The notes under the pieces: model-generated | The model's input: only the letters and a program-made list of their open reading frames with translations | What the model was told of the DNA's origin: nothing | Database searches by the model: none | Part shown: piece after piece, positions 1 through 6,062 of the stretch | How the letters are laid out: the number at the start of each line of letters is the position of its first letter | How positions within the stretch are numbered: position 1 is the first letter of the stretch | Assembly: GCF_004138495.1 (NCBI RefSeq) | Contig: NZ_ML142863.1 | Coordinates: 148,664-159,025 of the forward strand | Direction of reading: 5' to 3' | Length of the DNA stretch: 10,362 nucleotides | From: Phytoactinopolyspora endophytica | Lineage (GTDB): Bacteria > Actinomycetota > Actinomycetes > Jiangellales > Jiangellaceae | Position numbers and translations under genes: made by a program

Positions 1-390
1 CGGCACGCGGGTGTCGACGTCGACGAGCGATTCGTGGTCGAAGCAGACTTCACCCGCGCCGGAGGATACGAGGCGGCGCGCGAGCTCATCGCACGCGGCC
101 TCGATGACACAGAGTTGATCTTCGCCGTGAACGATGTGATGGCGATCGGGGCCATGACGGCGTTGCGGGACGAGGGTCTCGTTCCAGGGCGGGACGTCGC
201 CGTCGCCGGCTTCGACGACATCGCATCAGCGATGGATGTCGCGCCGGCGCTGACCTCTGTGTCCGTGCCGTTGGAGGACATCGGCCGCACCGCTATGGAT
301 CTCGCACTCGCCGGTGAGGATGCCTCGCGGGTCGTGCGGGTCGCAACCAGCGTGATCATGCGAGAGAGCACACCAGGCTCCGGACCATGA
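1..390 (+). CDS. LacI-family transcriptional repressor, C-terminal part (5' end outside window)
   Basis: The reading frame is open from base 1 to the TGA at 388-390, giving 129 residues of the effector-binding (periplasmic-binding-protein-like) domain. The motif FAVNDVMAIGAMTALRDEG followed by VAVAGFDDIASA and a PALTSVSVPLEDIG segment is the standard C-terminal signature of LacI/GalR repressors: the first part lies near the ligand cleft and the last part contributes to the dimer face. The DNA-binding helix-turn-helix and the first half of the sensor domain lie upstream of the window. Such proteins usually repress sugar uptake or catabolism genes and release DNA on binding a sugar, but the ligand cannot be told from this part. 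The last codons and the stop fall inside a perfect inverted repeat. The family is certain; the target is unknown. Confidence 0.93.
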   Translation, partial: RHAGVDVDERFVVEADFTRAGGYEAARELIARGLDDTELIFAVNDVMAIGAMTALRDEGLVPGRDVAVAGFDDIASAMDVAPALTSVSVPLEDIGRTAMDLALAGEDASRVVRVATSVIMRESTPGSGP

Positions 391-443
391 TCATGAACAT
401 TAACCGTGTACATGGCACGGTTAATGTTCATGATCATGGTCCG
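381..443. terminator. Perfect 28-bp inverted repeat between convergent genes, probable bidirectional terminator
   Basis: Bases 381-408 and 416-443 are exact reverse complements (28 of 28), separated by a 7-base loop (tacatgg). The structure begins inside the last codons of the LacI-type gene, contains its stop, and ends 14 bases before the stop of the minus-strand FMN reductase gene. It sits in the only gap between two converging genes, where a two-way terminator is expected, although neither side has a T-tract. The arms are about half A/T, which is unusually A/T-rich for this window, and each arm contains its own palindrome (catgatcatg). An operator or a fold-back duplication are alternatives. 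Confidence 0.7.
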
Positions 444-457
444 ATGGTGGCGGGACG

Positions 458-1084
458 TCAGGCGTCGCGCAGGTCGCTGAGCATCTGATCGAAGCTCGGG
501 ACGTCATCGTAGGGGTCCGCCGGCCCACGACGCTTCGTCTGCATGATCCGCTGCGCGAGCTCACGGCCGGCGCGTTCGATCCGCTGAGGCAGCGGGTTCG
601 CGGTGTCGGCATCACCCGCCCAGTCGTCCGTCGCCGCGAACACCGACGTGCTGACCACCTCCGCATGCAGATAGGTGAACAGCGGTCGCATGGCGTAGTC
701 CAGCGCGAGCGAATGCCGCGGCGTGCCACCGGTGGCTCCAAGCAGCACCGGCATCCCGGCTAACGAGTCCGGATCGACGACGTCGATGAAGGACTTGAAC
801 AGCCCGGAGTACGACGTGGTGAACACAGGGGTCACGGCGATCAGGCCGCTCGCACCCGAGACCGTGTCCAGGACCTGGGGCAATCCGCCGGCGGGGAACC
901 CCGTCAGCATGGCGTTCACGACGTCGTGTGCGACGTCGCGCAACTCGACCGTCTCGGACTTCACGGCTGCGCCCTCTTCTTCCACAGCTGCGACGGTCGC
1001 TGCGCTGAGCCGGTCGGCGAGCATGCGGGTCGACGACGGCTGCCGGAGCCCGGCAGCCAGCGTGACGATCGTGAGATCAGGCAT
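458..1084 (-). CDS. NAD(P)H-dependent FMN reductase (CE1759-like), partner of the adjacent monooxygenase
   Basis: A 208-residue flavodoxin-fold reductase. The N-terminal strand MPDLTIVTLAAG runs into a phosphate-binding loop at about residues 11-23 (GLRQPSSTR) that grips the FMN phosphate. Two further flavin-contact segments follow: TPVFTTSYSGLFKSFID (85-101) and LLGATGGTPRHSL (114-126). The family moves hydride from NAD(P)H to FMN, and the free reduced flavin serves a monooxygenase. The ATG overlaps the stop of the upstream luciferase-like gene by 8 nt (ATGCCTGA) and has a GAGG just ahead, so translation is probably coupled. A longer open frame reaches 1225, but it lies wholly within the monooxygenase gene and its translation is Arg-rich noise, so I start at 1084. 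Resemblance to the corynebacterial CE1759 group is from recall of the family. Confidence 0.92.
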   Translation of the reverse strand: MPDLTIVTLAAGLRQPSSTRMLADRLSAATVAAVEEEGAAVKSETVELRDVAHDVVNAMLTGFPAGGLPQVLDTVSGASGLIAVTPVFTTSYSGLFKSFIDVVDPDSLAGMPVLLGATGGTPRHSLALDYAMRPLFTYLHAEVVSTSVFAATDDWAGDADTANPLPQRIERAGRELAQRIMQTKRRGPADPYDDVPSFDQMLSDLRDA

Positions 1085-2204
1085 GTACCTCGTCCTTCGC
1101 CACCGTCTGATCCTGTGCCGATGTGCGTGCTCCACGGATCGCGAGCCGTTCCGTGTGACTCGGCGGGTTCGCCGGGACGTGGGCCGGCCGCTTGGCCTCC
1201 ATCTCCTTGCGGAGCACCGGCACAACCTCCTCCGCGAGCAGGTCTATCTGCTCGAGGACGGTCTTCAGTGGCAGACCCGCGTGATCGATCAGGAACAGCT
1301 GCCGCTGATAGTCGCCCACGTCATCGCTCATGGCGGCGTAGCGCTCGATCACCTGCTGCGGGCTGCCGACGGTCAGCGGCGTCGCCGCGGTGAACTCCTC
1401 CATGGACGGGCCGTGCCCGTAGACCGGGGCGTTGTCGAAGTACGGGCGGAACTCGTTCCACGCGTCCTGCGAGTTCTTCCGCATGAAGACCTGCCCGCCG
1501 AGCCCGACGATCGCCTGGTCGGCGCTGCCGTGGCCATGGTGCTCGAAGCGCTGACGATAGAAGTTCACCATCTTCTTCGTGTGCGACATGGGCCAGAAGA
1601 TGTTGTTGTGGAAGAAGCCGTCGCCATAGTAGCCGGCCTGCTCGGCGATCTCCGGGGTGCGGATCGACCCGTGCCAGACGAACGGCGGCACCCCGTCGAG
1701 CGGACGCGGTGTTGCGGTGAAACCGTGCAGTGGCGTGCGGAACTTGCCTTCCCAGTCCACGACGTCTTCCTCCCAGAGACGGCGCAGCAACGCATAGTTC
1801 TCGATGGCCAGCGGTATCCCCTGCCGGATGTCCTGTCCGAACCACGGGTACACCGGCCCCGTGTTGCCCCGGCCGAGCATCAGGTCCATGCGCCCGTTGG
1901 AGATCACCTGGAGCATCGCGTAGTCTTCGGCGATCTTCACCGGGTCGTTGGTGGTGATCAGGGTCGTCGAGGTGGAGAGCACAACGTTCTTCGTGGCGGC
2001 CGCCAGGTAACCGAGCAGCGTCGTCGGCGAGGACGCCACGAACGGCGGGTTGTGATGCTCACCGGTGGCGAAGACATCGAGACCGGCGGCGTCCGCGTGC
2101 TCAGCGATGGTGAGCATCGACCGGACCCGTTCTGTGTCATCCGGGGTTCGCCCCGTGGTCGGGTCCGTGGTGACGTCGCTCACCGTGAACACTCCGAACT
2201 GCAT
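1077..2204 (-). CDS. FMN-dependent luciferase-like monooxygenase (CE1758-like)
   Basis: A 375-residue member of the bacterial luciferase superfamily, a TIM-barrel enzyme that uses reduced FMN and O2 to oxidise an organic substrate. Recognisable parts are the N-terminal strand MQFGVFTVSD, the GLDVFATGEHHNPPF segment (41-55, with the E-H-H seen near the flavin in this superfamily), the NGRMDLMLGRGN segment (103-114) and YGDGFFHNNIF (193-203). The last 35 residues or so are polar and charged and look like a tail beyond the barrel. The start at 2204 is fixed by a strong AAGGAGG (2211-2217) six bases ahead. The gene leads a two-gene unit with the FMN reductase, which overlaps its end, and follows marR by 163 bp. 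The substrate is unknown. The pairing with a FMN reductase argues for a reduced-FMN rather than F420 enzyme. Confidence 0.93.
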   Translation of the reverse strand: MQFGVFTVSDVTTDPTTGRTPDDTERVRSMLTIAEHADAAGLDVFATGEHHNPPFVASSPTTLLGYLAAATKNVVLSTSTTLITTNDPVKIAEDYAMLQVISNGRMDLMLGRGNTGPVYPWFGQDIRQGIPLAIENYALLRRLWEEDVVDWEGKFRTPLHGFTATPRPLDGVPPFVWHGSIRTPEIAEQAGYYGDGFFHNNIFWPMSHTKKMVNFYRQRFEHHGHGSADQAIVGLGGQVFMRKNSQDAWNEFRPYFDNAPVYGHGPSMEEFTAATPLTVGSPQQVIERYAAMSDDVGDYQRQLFLIDHAGLPLKTVLEQIDLLAEEVVPVLRKEMEAKRPAHVPANPPSHTERLAIRGARTSAQDQTVAKDEVHA

Positions 2205-2280
2205 CCCATGCCTCCTTGTCGCCTACGGATTCAGTGTGTCGCCAGGCGACCGGCGGACCTGACTCCGTACTCTTCCGTTC

Positions 2281-2322
2281 CAAGAATCTTCCCAGGAAGA
2301 ATATTCCTGGAAAGATTTCTTG
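2281..2322. promoter_or_regulatory. 42-bp A/T-rich near-palindrome upstream of the monooxygenase, candidate MarR operator
   Basis: Left arm CAAGAA-TCTTcCCAGGAA (2281-2298) mirrors right arm TTCCTGGaAAGAtTTCTTG (2304-2322) around a 5-base centre, with one extra base and one mismatch. The centre overlaps the perfect 8-mer gaattattc-type palindrome gaatattc (2299-2306). The minus strand here contains TATTCT, a possible -10 box. The element lies 77 bp ahead of the monooxygenase start and 46 bp past the marR stop, in a locally A/T-rich patch of high-GC DNA. MarR dimers typically bind inverted repeats at promoters of adjacent genes, and the AAGA...TCTT core recurs upstream of marR. A hairpin terminator for marR is the main alternative. 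Confidence 0.55.
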
Positions 2323-2367
2323 CCTTCATCGAGCGCGGGTGCAGGCCGGTCGCCGCGCGCCGCACCC

Positions 2368-2853
2368 TCACCCGGCCCCGTTGGCAGCTCGCAGCACCCG
2401 CATCGTCTCGGCCATGCTCGACAGCCGTTCCGGCCCCAGCGGATCCAGCACTCGCTGACGAAGGATGCCGGCGGCCGCCCTACGCGCTTCCTTGGCGACC
2501 TCGAGACCGCGCTCGGTCAGGGCCGCGTAGGTGACACGCCGGTCCGTCTCACACGGCACACGCTCGATGAGACCGACCGCGACCAGCCGATCGGCGACCT
2601 TGGTGAAGCCGCCGCTACTCAGGGCCGCCTCGTTGGCGAGCCGCGTCATCGGCAGGCGGTGGTCCGGAGAGCGCAAGAGCCTGATCATGATGTCGAACGA
2701 GCTCGGAGCCAGGTTGACCGCGTCGGCGATCTCGCCCATCACACGATGCTGCGTGGCGTGGTAACCCTCGATGACGAGACCCCACCACGTGACCAGTTCA
2801 TCATCGTCGCACAAGTCCGCGACAGCCTTGGTCAATGCACCGGCCTGGCTCAT
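2368..2853 (-). CDS. MarR-family transcriptional regulator
   Basis: A 161-residue MarR-type winged-helix repressor of normal family length. After an N-terminal dimerisation helix region (about 20-60, with NLAPSSFDIMIRLLRSPDHR leading into the DNA-binding part), the recognition-helix region is LPMTRLANEAALSSGGFTKVADRLVAVGLIER (67-98). The wing follows with the characteristic DRRVTYAALTERG (104-116). The family usually represses neighbouring genes until a small aromatic or oxidant ligand binds. I place the start at 2853 because GGAAGGA lies seven bases ahead, whereas the longer frame (to 2892) has no ribosome site and its ATG would fall in a likely -10 box. It lies directly upstream of the monooxygenase/FMN reductase pair in the same direction, so it is the probable regulator of that pair. 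Confidence 0.92.
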   Translation of the reverse strand: MSQAGALTKAVADLCDDDELVTWWGLVIEGYHATQHRVMGEIADAVNLAPSSFDIMIRLLRSPDHRLPMTRLANEAALSSGGFTKVADRLVAVGLIERVPCETDRRVTYAALTERGLEVAKEARRAAAGILRQRVLDPLGPERLSSMAETMRVLRAANGAG

Positions 2854-2887
2854 GTGGCATTCCTTCCGCAGCAGTTCTGCCCCACTC

Positions 2888-2921
2888 AGCATAGGCGAAA
2901 AGCTTGCGAAGAAACATCTTC
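2888..2921 (-). promoter_or_regulatory. Probable marR promoter with an operator-like inverted repeat at the -35 position
   Basis: On the minus strand TATGCT (plus 2888-2893) fits a -10 box about 34 bases before the marR ATG. The inverted repeat GAAGA-aaca-TCTTC (2908-2921) ends 14 bases upstream of that box, so it covers the place where a -35 element would be; no good -35 consensus is seen. The half-site matches the AAGAWTCTT/AAGATTTCTT arms of the palindrome before the monooxygenase. Together this looks like autoregulation by MarR. The rest of the gap to the divergent gene at 3149 holds no recognisable gene, repeat or promoter that I can support. Confidence 0.5.
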
Positions 2922-3148
2922 AATGCGAGACATATGCATGTACCCGGCGAGCAGCCGCCCTAGCCCTTGATGCCGCTGGCGAAGCCGGCGCCACCGACGG
3001 GCCACCCCGCCAGTTCTGGTGGTCGAGGCCGGCAAGCCGCGGCTACCGCCGGTAATGCGACCTAAAGGAAACCGTAAGGGCCGCCGGGCAGTGTGAAGTC
3101 ATCAAGCCGGCGGGACGGGCCCACCGACACGGATCAGAGGAGCACACC

Positions 3149-3715
3149 ATGCGCAAGCTCGTCGAATCGACGTTCGTGTCGCTGGACGGCATCATCGACG
3201 ACACTCGTCCGTCCACGGCGTCGCGGGCAGAGCCGCAGCACTGGGGCCAGCCGTATTGGGACGAGGAGCACGGCAACTACTCCGGGAACCTGGTGTACTC
3301 AGCCGACGCCCTGCTGCTCGGGCGAGTGACGTACGAGGGGTTCGCGGAAGCGTGGTCGGCGCGGGACGGAGAGTTCGCCGACCGGATGAACGGCATGCCC
3401 AAGTACGTGGCGTCCCGGACCCTCACCGAGACCACGTGGAATGCCAACCTCATCCAGGGCGACGTTGCCGAGGAGGTCGCCAAGCTCAAGGAGCAGCCGG
3501 GCGAGAACATCCTGAAGTGGGGCACCGGCGAGCTCGATCGCACCCTGGTGGAGCACGGCCTGGTCGACGAGTTCCACTTCTGGTACTTCCCGGTCGTCGT
3601 CGGTGCCGGCAAGCACCTGTTCGAGGACGCCGGCTTCGACACCACCCACCTAAAGCTTGCCGACGTGAACCAGTTCGGCTCTGGGATCGTCGTTCACATC
3701 TACGTCCCGAAGTAA
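3149..3715 (+). CDS. Dihydrofolate reductase family protein (RibD C-terminal-like)
   Basis: A 188-residue protein of the DHFR/RibD-C fold, similar in build to YyaP/YwjB-type proteins. Diagnostic segments in order are MRKLVESTFVSLDGII (1-16, the SLDG loop), ADALLLGRVTYEGF (52-65), KYVASRTL (85-92), the NADPH-loop-like KWGTGELDRTL (123-133) and VDEFHFWYFPVVVGAGKHLF (139-158). The fold binds NADPH and reduces a pterin or ribosylamino-pyrimidine substrate in characterised relatives, but the many stand-alone actinobacterial members have no proven substrate. AGAGGAG at 3136-3142 lies six bases before the ATG and fixes the start. It diverges from marR across 295 bp, so the MarR site at 2908-2921 could affect it too; that link is inference. 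Confidence 0.9.
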   Translation: MRKLVESTFVSLDGIIDDTRPSTASRAEPQHWGQPYWDEEHGNYSGNLVYSADALLLGRVTYEGFAEAWSARDGEFADRMNGMPKYVASRTLTETTWNANLIQGDVAEEVAKLKEQPGENILKWGTGELDRTLVEHGLVDEFHFWYFPVVVGAGKHLFEDAGFDTTHLKLADVNQFGSGIVVHIYVPK

Positions 3716-3726
3716 TGGCCGCAGCG

Positions 3727-3748
3727 CACGCCCCGGAGTCAGGCCCGA
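3727..3748 (+). repeat. 22-bp direct repeat, left copy, flanking the Crp/FAD-oxidoreductase segment
   Basis: These 22 bases (starting cacgccccggag, ending caggcccga) occur again, unchanged and in the same orientation, at 6041-6062. This copy lies 11 bases after the stop of the DHFR-family gene, in non-coding DNA. An exact 22-base match is not expected by chance in 10 kb. No integrase or transposase gene is nearby, so whether it is an attachment-like site, a recombination footprint or a duplicated gene end is open. Confidence 0.8.
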
Positions 3749-3756
3749 CCTGGCTC
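3736..3756. terminator. Short hairpin between convergent genes, candidate terminator
   Basis: GAGTCAGG (3736-3743) pairs with CCTGGCTC (3749-3756) around a cccga loop, eight pairs including one T-G. It lies between the converging ends of the DHFR-family gene (3715) and the FAD oxidoreductase gene (3823). There is no T-tract. Its left arm and loop come from the 22-bp direct repeat, while its right arm is unique, so the second repeat copy cannot form it. Confidence 0.4.
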
Positions 3757-3822
3757 GTGTCAGTGCGCACCGCATCGGCGCTGGATGAACCGGATATTCG
3801 ACGGCGCTCGTCACGGAGTAGT

Positions 3823-5202
3823 TCAGCCGTCCAGGGGCGGGATGTTCTGGTTGAGGTGGAAGACATTGTCCGGGTCGTAGGCGGTCTTCAGCGACCGTAA
3901 ACGCGCAAGCTTGGCCGCCCCGTACGCCTCGCCGAGCCGGCTCGCGCCGTCGTCGCTGAGGTAGTTCACGTACACGGAGGTGCGATGCGGCTCGAGCGCC
4001 GACCAGAAGTCCCGTGCCCACTGCTGCTCTCGTTCGAAGCCGGCCCGCGTCGCGGTGATGCCGCTGATGTTGAAGGCGTGGGCCGCGGCACGTCCGTAGA
4101 AGGCCGTGGCGTCCTCGTCCACCCGTGCCATCGCGCCGCCGAGACCCCACAACGTGAGGGCCGACAGCGGTGACTCGATGCGCCGGGCGTACTCCACGGA
4201 GACGTCGATTACCTCGTCGGTCAGCGCGGCGACGTCGCAGGCGCGCACGTAGTACCACCAGCCGTGCGAGAAGGACGGGTCCAGCATGGCTTGGTGCTCG
4301 ACGAAGGCGCGCACCGCGCACCCGTCCGCCGCGGGCTGACCGAAGCTCCGCAGCGGAGCCACCGCACGAAAGCCGTCCTCGACGTCGCCTGCCCACAGGC
4401 AGAGGATCGCGACGACCGGACGGCCGTGCAGCTCCTCCGGGAGCAGCGCGCTGGCGGGCGCCTTGCGCAACGACACAATCGTCATGAGGTCGTCGGGCGC
4501 GTCGGCGATCCAGTCCCGGTAGAAGCGCAGTACCCGCTCGGCATCGTCGATGGGCCAGAACACCGGGCAGGATACGACCTGCGGTCCTACCCTGCGGAGG
4601 CGGAACTCGAACTCAGTGACCACGCCGAAGTTGCCACCGCCACCACGAACCCCCCAGAACAGGTCGGGGGTCTCCCGTTCGTCGGCGCGGATCAGCTCGC
4701 CAGTGGCGGTCACCAGGTCCACGCCGAGGAGGTTGTCGATGGACAGGCCGTACTTGCGAACCAGCCAGCCCATCCCGCCGCCGAGGGTCAGCCCGGCGAT
4801 TCCGGTATGGCTGACGATGCCCGCGGGGACGGCGAGACCGTGCTGCTGGGTTGCCCCATCGAGCTCGCCGAGTAGCACGCCGGCTTGTACGCGGGCGGTT
4901 CCGCGATCGAGGTTGAGCGTGATGCCGCGCATCGGCGAGAGGTCGGCCACCACGCCGTCGTCGCACACCGAGTGCCCGGGGAAGCTGTGCCCGCCACCCC
5001 GTACGGCGAGGTCGAGGCCCGCCGAGCGCGCGTGGGTGATGGCCGCAGCGACGTCCATGGCGTCCCGGCAGCGGCAGATGGCGGTGGGCCGCCGATCGAT
5101 GGATCCGTTCCAGATCTCCCGGTACCGGTCGTAGTCGGCATGTCCCGGCTCTATGAGCTCGCCGTGGAAGACGCTGGTCAATGGGGCCGATGAGATGGTC
5201 AT
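3823..5202 (-). CDS. FAD-binding oxidoreductase of the VAO/berberine-bridge-like family
   Basis: A 459-residue flavoprotein with a PCMH-type FAD domain and a C-terminal berberine-bridge (BBE) segment. RGGGHSFPGHS (68-78) carries the His (H72) that in relatives is bonded to the flavin 8-alpha carbon. PAGIVSHTGIAGLTLGGGMG (126-145) and DLFWGVRGGGGNFGVVTEFEF (180-200) form the FAD pocket. The BBE end is SVYVNYL (409-415) to LKTAYDPDNVFHLNQNI (438-454). The Cys that gives a second flavin bond in true berberine bridge enzymes appears replaced (V130), so a single His link is likely. The family oxidises alcohols, sugars or secondary metabolites with O2; the substrate here is unknown. No signal peptide is seen. 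The start at 5202 has GGAGGG 11 bases ahead, rather far. It follows the crp-like gene by 39 bp, probably in one transcript. Confidence 0.93.
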   Translation of the reverse strand: MTISSAPLTSVFHGELIEPGHADYDRYREIWNGSIDRRPTAICRCRDAMDVAAAITHARSAGLDLAVRGGGHSFPGHSVCDDGVVADLSPMRGITLNLDRGTARVQAGVLLGELDGATQQHGLAVPAGIVSHTGIAGLTLGGGMGWLVRKYGLSIDNLLGVDLVTATGELIRADERETPDLFWGVRGGGGNFGVVTEFEFRLRRVGPQVVSCPVFWPIDDAERVLRFYRDWIADAPDDLMTIVSLRKAPASALLPEELHGRPVVAILCLWAGDVEDGFRAVAPLRSFGQPAADGCAVRAFVEHQAMLDPSFSHGWWYYVRACDVAALTDEVIDVSVEYARRIESPLSALTLWGLGGAMARVDEDATAFYGRAAAHAFNISGITATRAGFEREQQWARDFWSALEPHRTSVYVNYLSDDGASRLGEAYGAAKLARLRSLKTAYDPDNVFHLNQNIPPLDG

Positions 5203-5241
5203 GCCATGATGGTCCCTCCGGGGTTATGGCCCGTCTGGGAC

Positions 5242-5946
5242 CTAAGTTCCACTTTGCCCGGGATTTTCGTCGTGCTCCTGAGCCAGCCGGACCGGGTCCA
5301 GCACGATGACGCGGTCGCGTTCCGTGCTGACCACCCCGGCCTCGCGCAGATCGCGCAGCGAACGTACGACCACCTCACGCGCAGTCCCGACCGCGTCGGC
5401 AAGCGCCTGCTGACTAACCCGAGCGACGAGCTGGCCCCGGTCGGCGCCGATGTTGGCGGCGGCTAGGTCGAGCACATGGCGGGCGACGCGCTGACGCACC
5501 GTCGTGAACGCATACCCCGCGATCTCCCGCAGGAAGCCCGCCGCTCGATCGCTCAGCTCCTCGGCCCACGCCTGGGTCATGCGTCCGTCGCGTGCGGCGA
5601 GCGCTCCTGCCCGCTCGGGACGCATACGCAGCACCGAGCTGTCGACGAGCGCCTGTGTGGAGGCCGGCATGGTGAAGTGGTCGCTGTAGAGGGACATCAC
5701 GCCCAGTAGCGCACCTGGACGGCAGTAGCGCACCGTCACGGTCCGGCCTTCCGGCGAGCGGACGAAAACGCGGACAAGCCCGGTGACAACCAGCTCGACG
5801 TGCGGTGCCCGGTCGCCTTCGCTGTGTGTCACCGCGCCGGCCGCCACCCTTGCCCGCACGGCACCGGCGAACAGCTCGTCGAGCACAACCGGCGGTAACG
5901 AGCGAAGCCGCGACCGGCGGACCGCAGTCTGCAGCGCCACGTCCAC
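5242..5946 (-). CDS. Crp/Fnr-family transcriptional regulator
   Basis: A 234-residue regulator with an N-terminal cyclic-nucleotide-type beta-barrel (about 20-110, core GLVRVFVRSPEGRTVTVRYCRPGALLG), a long dimer helix (about 118-165) and a C-terminal winged helix whose recognition region is VSQQALADAVGTAREVVVRSLRDLREAGVV (177-206). The phosphate-binding cassette is altered: the Gly-Glu-Leu and Arg-Ser/Thr-Ala pattern of cAMP binders reads GVMSLYSDHFTMPASTQA here, so cAMP binding is doubtful. There is a single Cys (C75), so an Fnr-type iron-sulphur cluster is excluded. The GTG start at 5946 lies exactly six bases behind a TAGTCT box, which fits a leaderless transcript; no good ribosome site is seen. 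The next gene in the same direction is the FAD oxidoreductase, its most likely target. Confidence 0.9.
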   Translation of the reverse strand: MDVALQTAVRRSRLRSLPPVVLDELFAGAVRARVAAGAVTHSEGDRAPHVELVVTGLVRVFVRSPEGRTVTVRYCRPGALLGVMSLYSDHFTMPASTQALVDSSVLRMRPERAGALAARDGRMTQAWAEELSDRAAGFLREIAGYAFTTVRQRVARHVLDLAAANIGADRGQLVARVSQQALADAVGTAREVVVRSLRDLREAGVVSTERDRVIVLDPVRLAQEHDENPGQSGT

Positions 5947-5952
5947 CCGTTC

Positions 5953-5958
5953 AGACTA
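5953..5958 (-). promoter_or_regulatory. -10 box (TAGTCT) of the crp-like gene, leaderless geometry
   Basis: The minus-strand hexamer TAGTCT fits the actinobacterial TANNNT -10 pattern. Six bases separate it from the GTG at 5946, so transcription would begin at the start codon itself. A -35 element is not convincing. The box lies in the 106-bp gap after the SARP gene, so the crp-like gene would have its own promoter. Confidence 0.45.
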
Positions 5959-6040
5959 GCTCTCACCACCTCAGCCTTTGTCTTGAGCGTCTTGCCGGTA
6001 TCGGTCGTCGAACAGCACGTAAGAGCACACGCTCACCGCC

Positions 6041-6062
6041 CACGCCCCGGAGTCAGGCCCGA
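6041..6062 (+). repeat. 22-bp direct repeat, right copy, spanning the SARP stop codon
   Basis: Identical to 3727-3748 in the same orientation. Here the repeat covers the last codons (part of Asp, Arg, Ala), the TGA (6055-6053 on the minus strand) and 12 bases downstream of the SARP gene. The two copies enclose the Crp-like regulator and the FAD oxidoreductase (3749-6040). Because this copy is part of a coding end and the other is not, the left copy looks like a displaced piece of the SARP 3' end. Confidence 0.8.

Noticed and set aside
1085..1225. N-terminal extension of the FMN reductase frame
   Set aside because: It lies wholly in the monooxygenase coding region, and its Arg-rich translation lacks flavodoxin-fold features; the ATG at 1084 begins the typical first strand.
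723..2534. A 603-codon plus-strand open frame opposite the monooxygenase, the FMN reductase and part of marR
   Set aside because: Its translation is Arg/Pro/His-rich with no family motif, and the opposite strand holds two well-recognised proteins. Long antisense frames are normal in high-GC DNA.
2854..2892. Thirteen-codon longer start for marR
   Set aside because: The upstream ATG has no ribosome site and falls in the likely -10 box, while the ATG at 2853 has GGAAGGA at good distance.
3256..3900. A 214-codon plus-strand frame overlapping the DHFR-family gene
   Set aside because: It is a second reading frame of the same bases, very Arg-rich, while the 3149-3715 frame has all the DHFR-family motifs and a good ribosome site.
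4264..4875. A 203-codon plus-strand frame opposite the FAD oxidoreductase
   Set aside because: It is a shadow of the flavoprotein gene, with no ribosome site or recognisable motif.
5971..6052. Possible small coding remnant after the SARP gene (minus-strand tail ending YRQDAQDKG)
   Set aside because: The open stretch is out of frame with the SARP gene, has no start or ribosome site of its own, and I recognise no family.
3727..6062. The repeated 22-mer as a CRISPR or insertion-sequence end
   Set aside because: Only two exact copies 2.3 kb apart, in direct and not inverted orientation, with no Cas gene, transposase or regular spacers.
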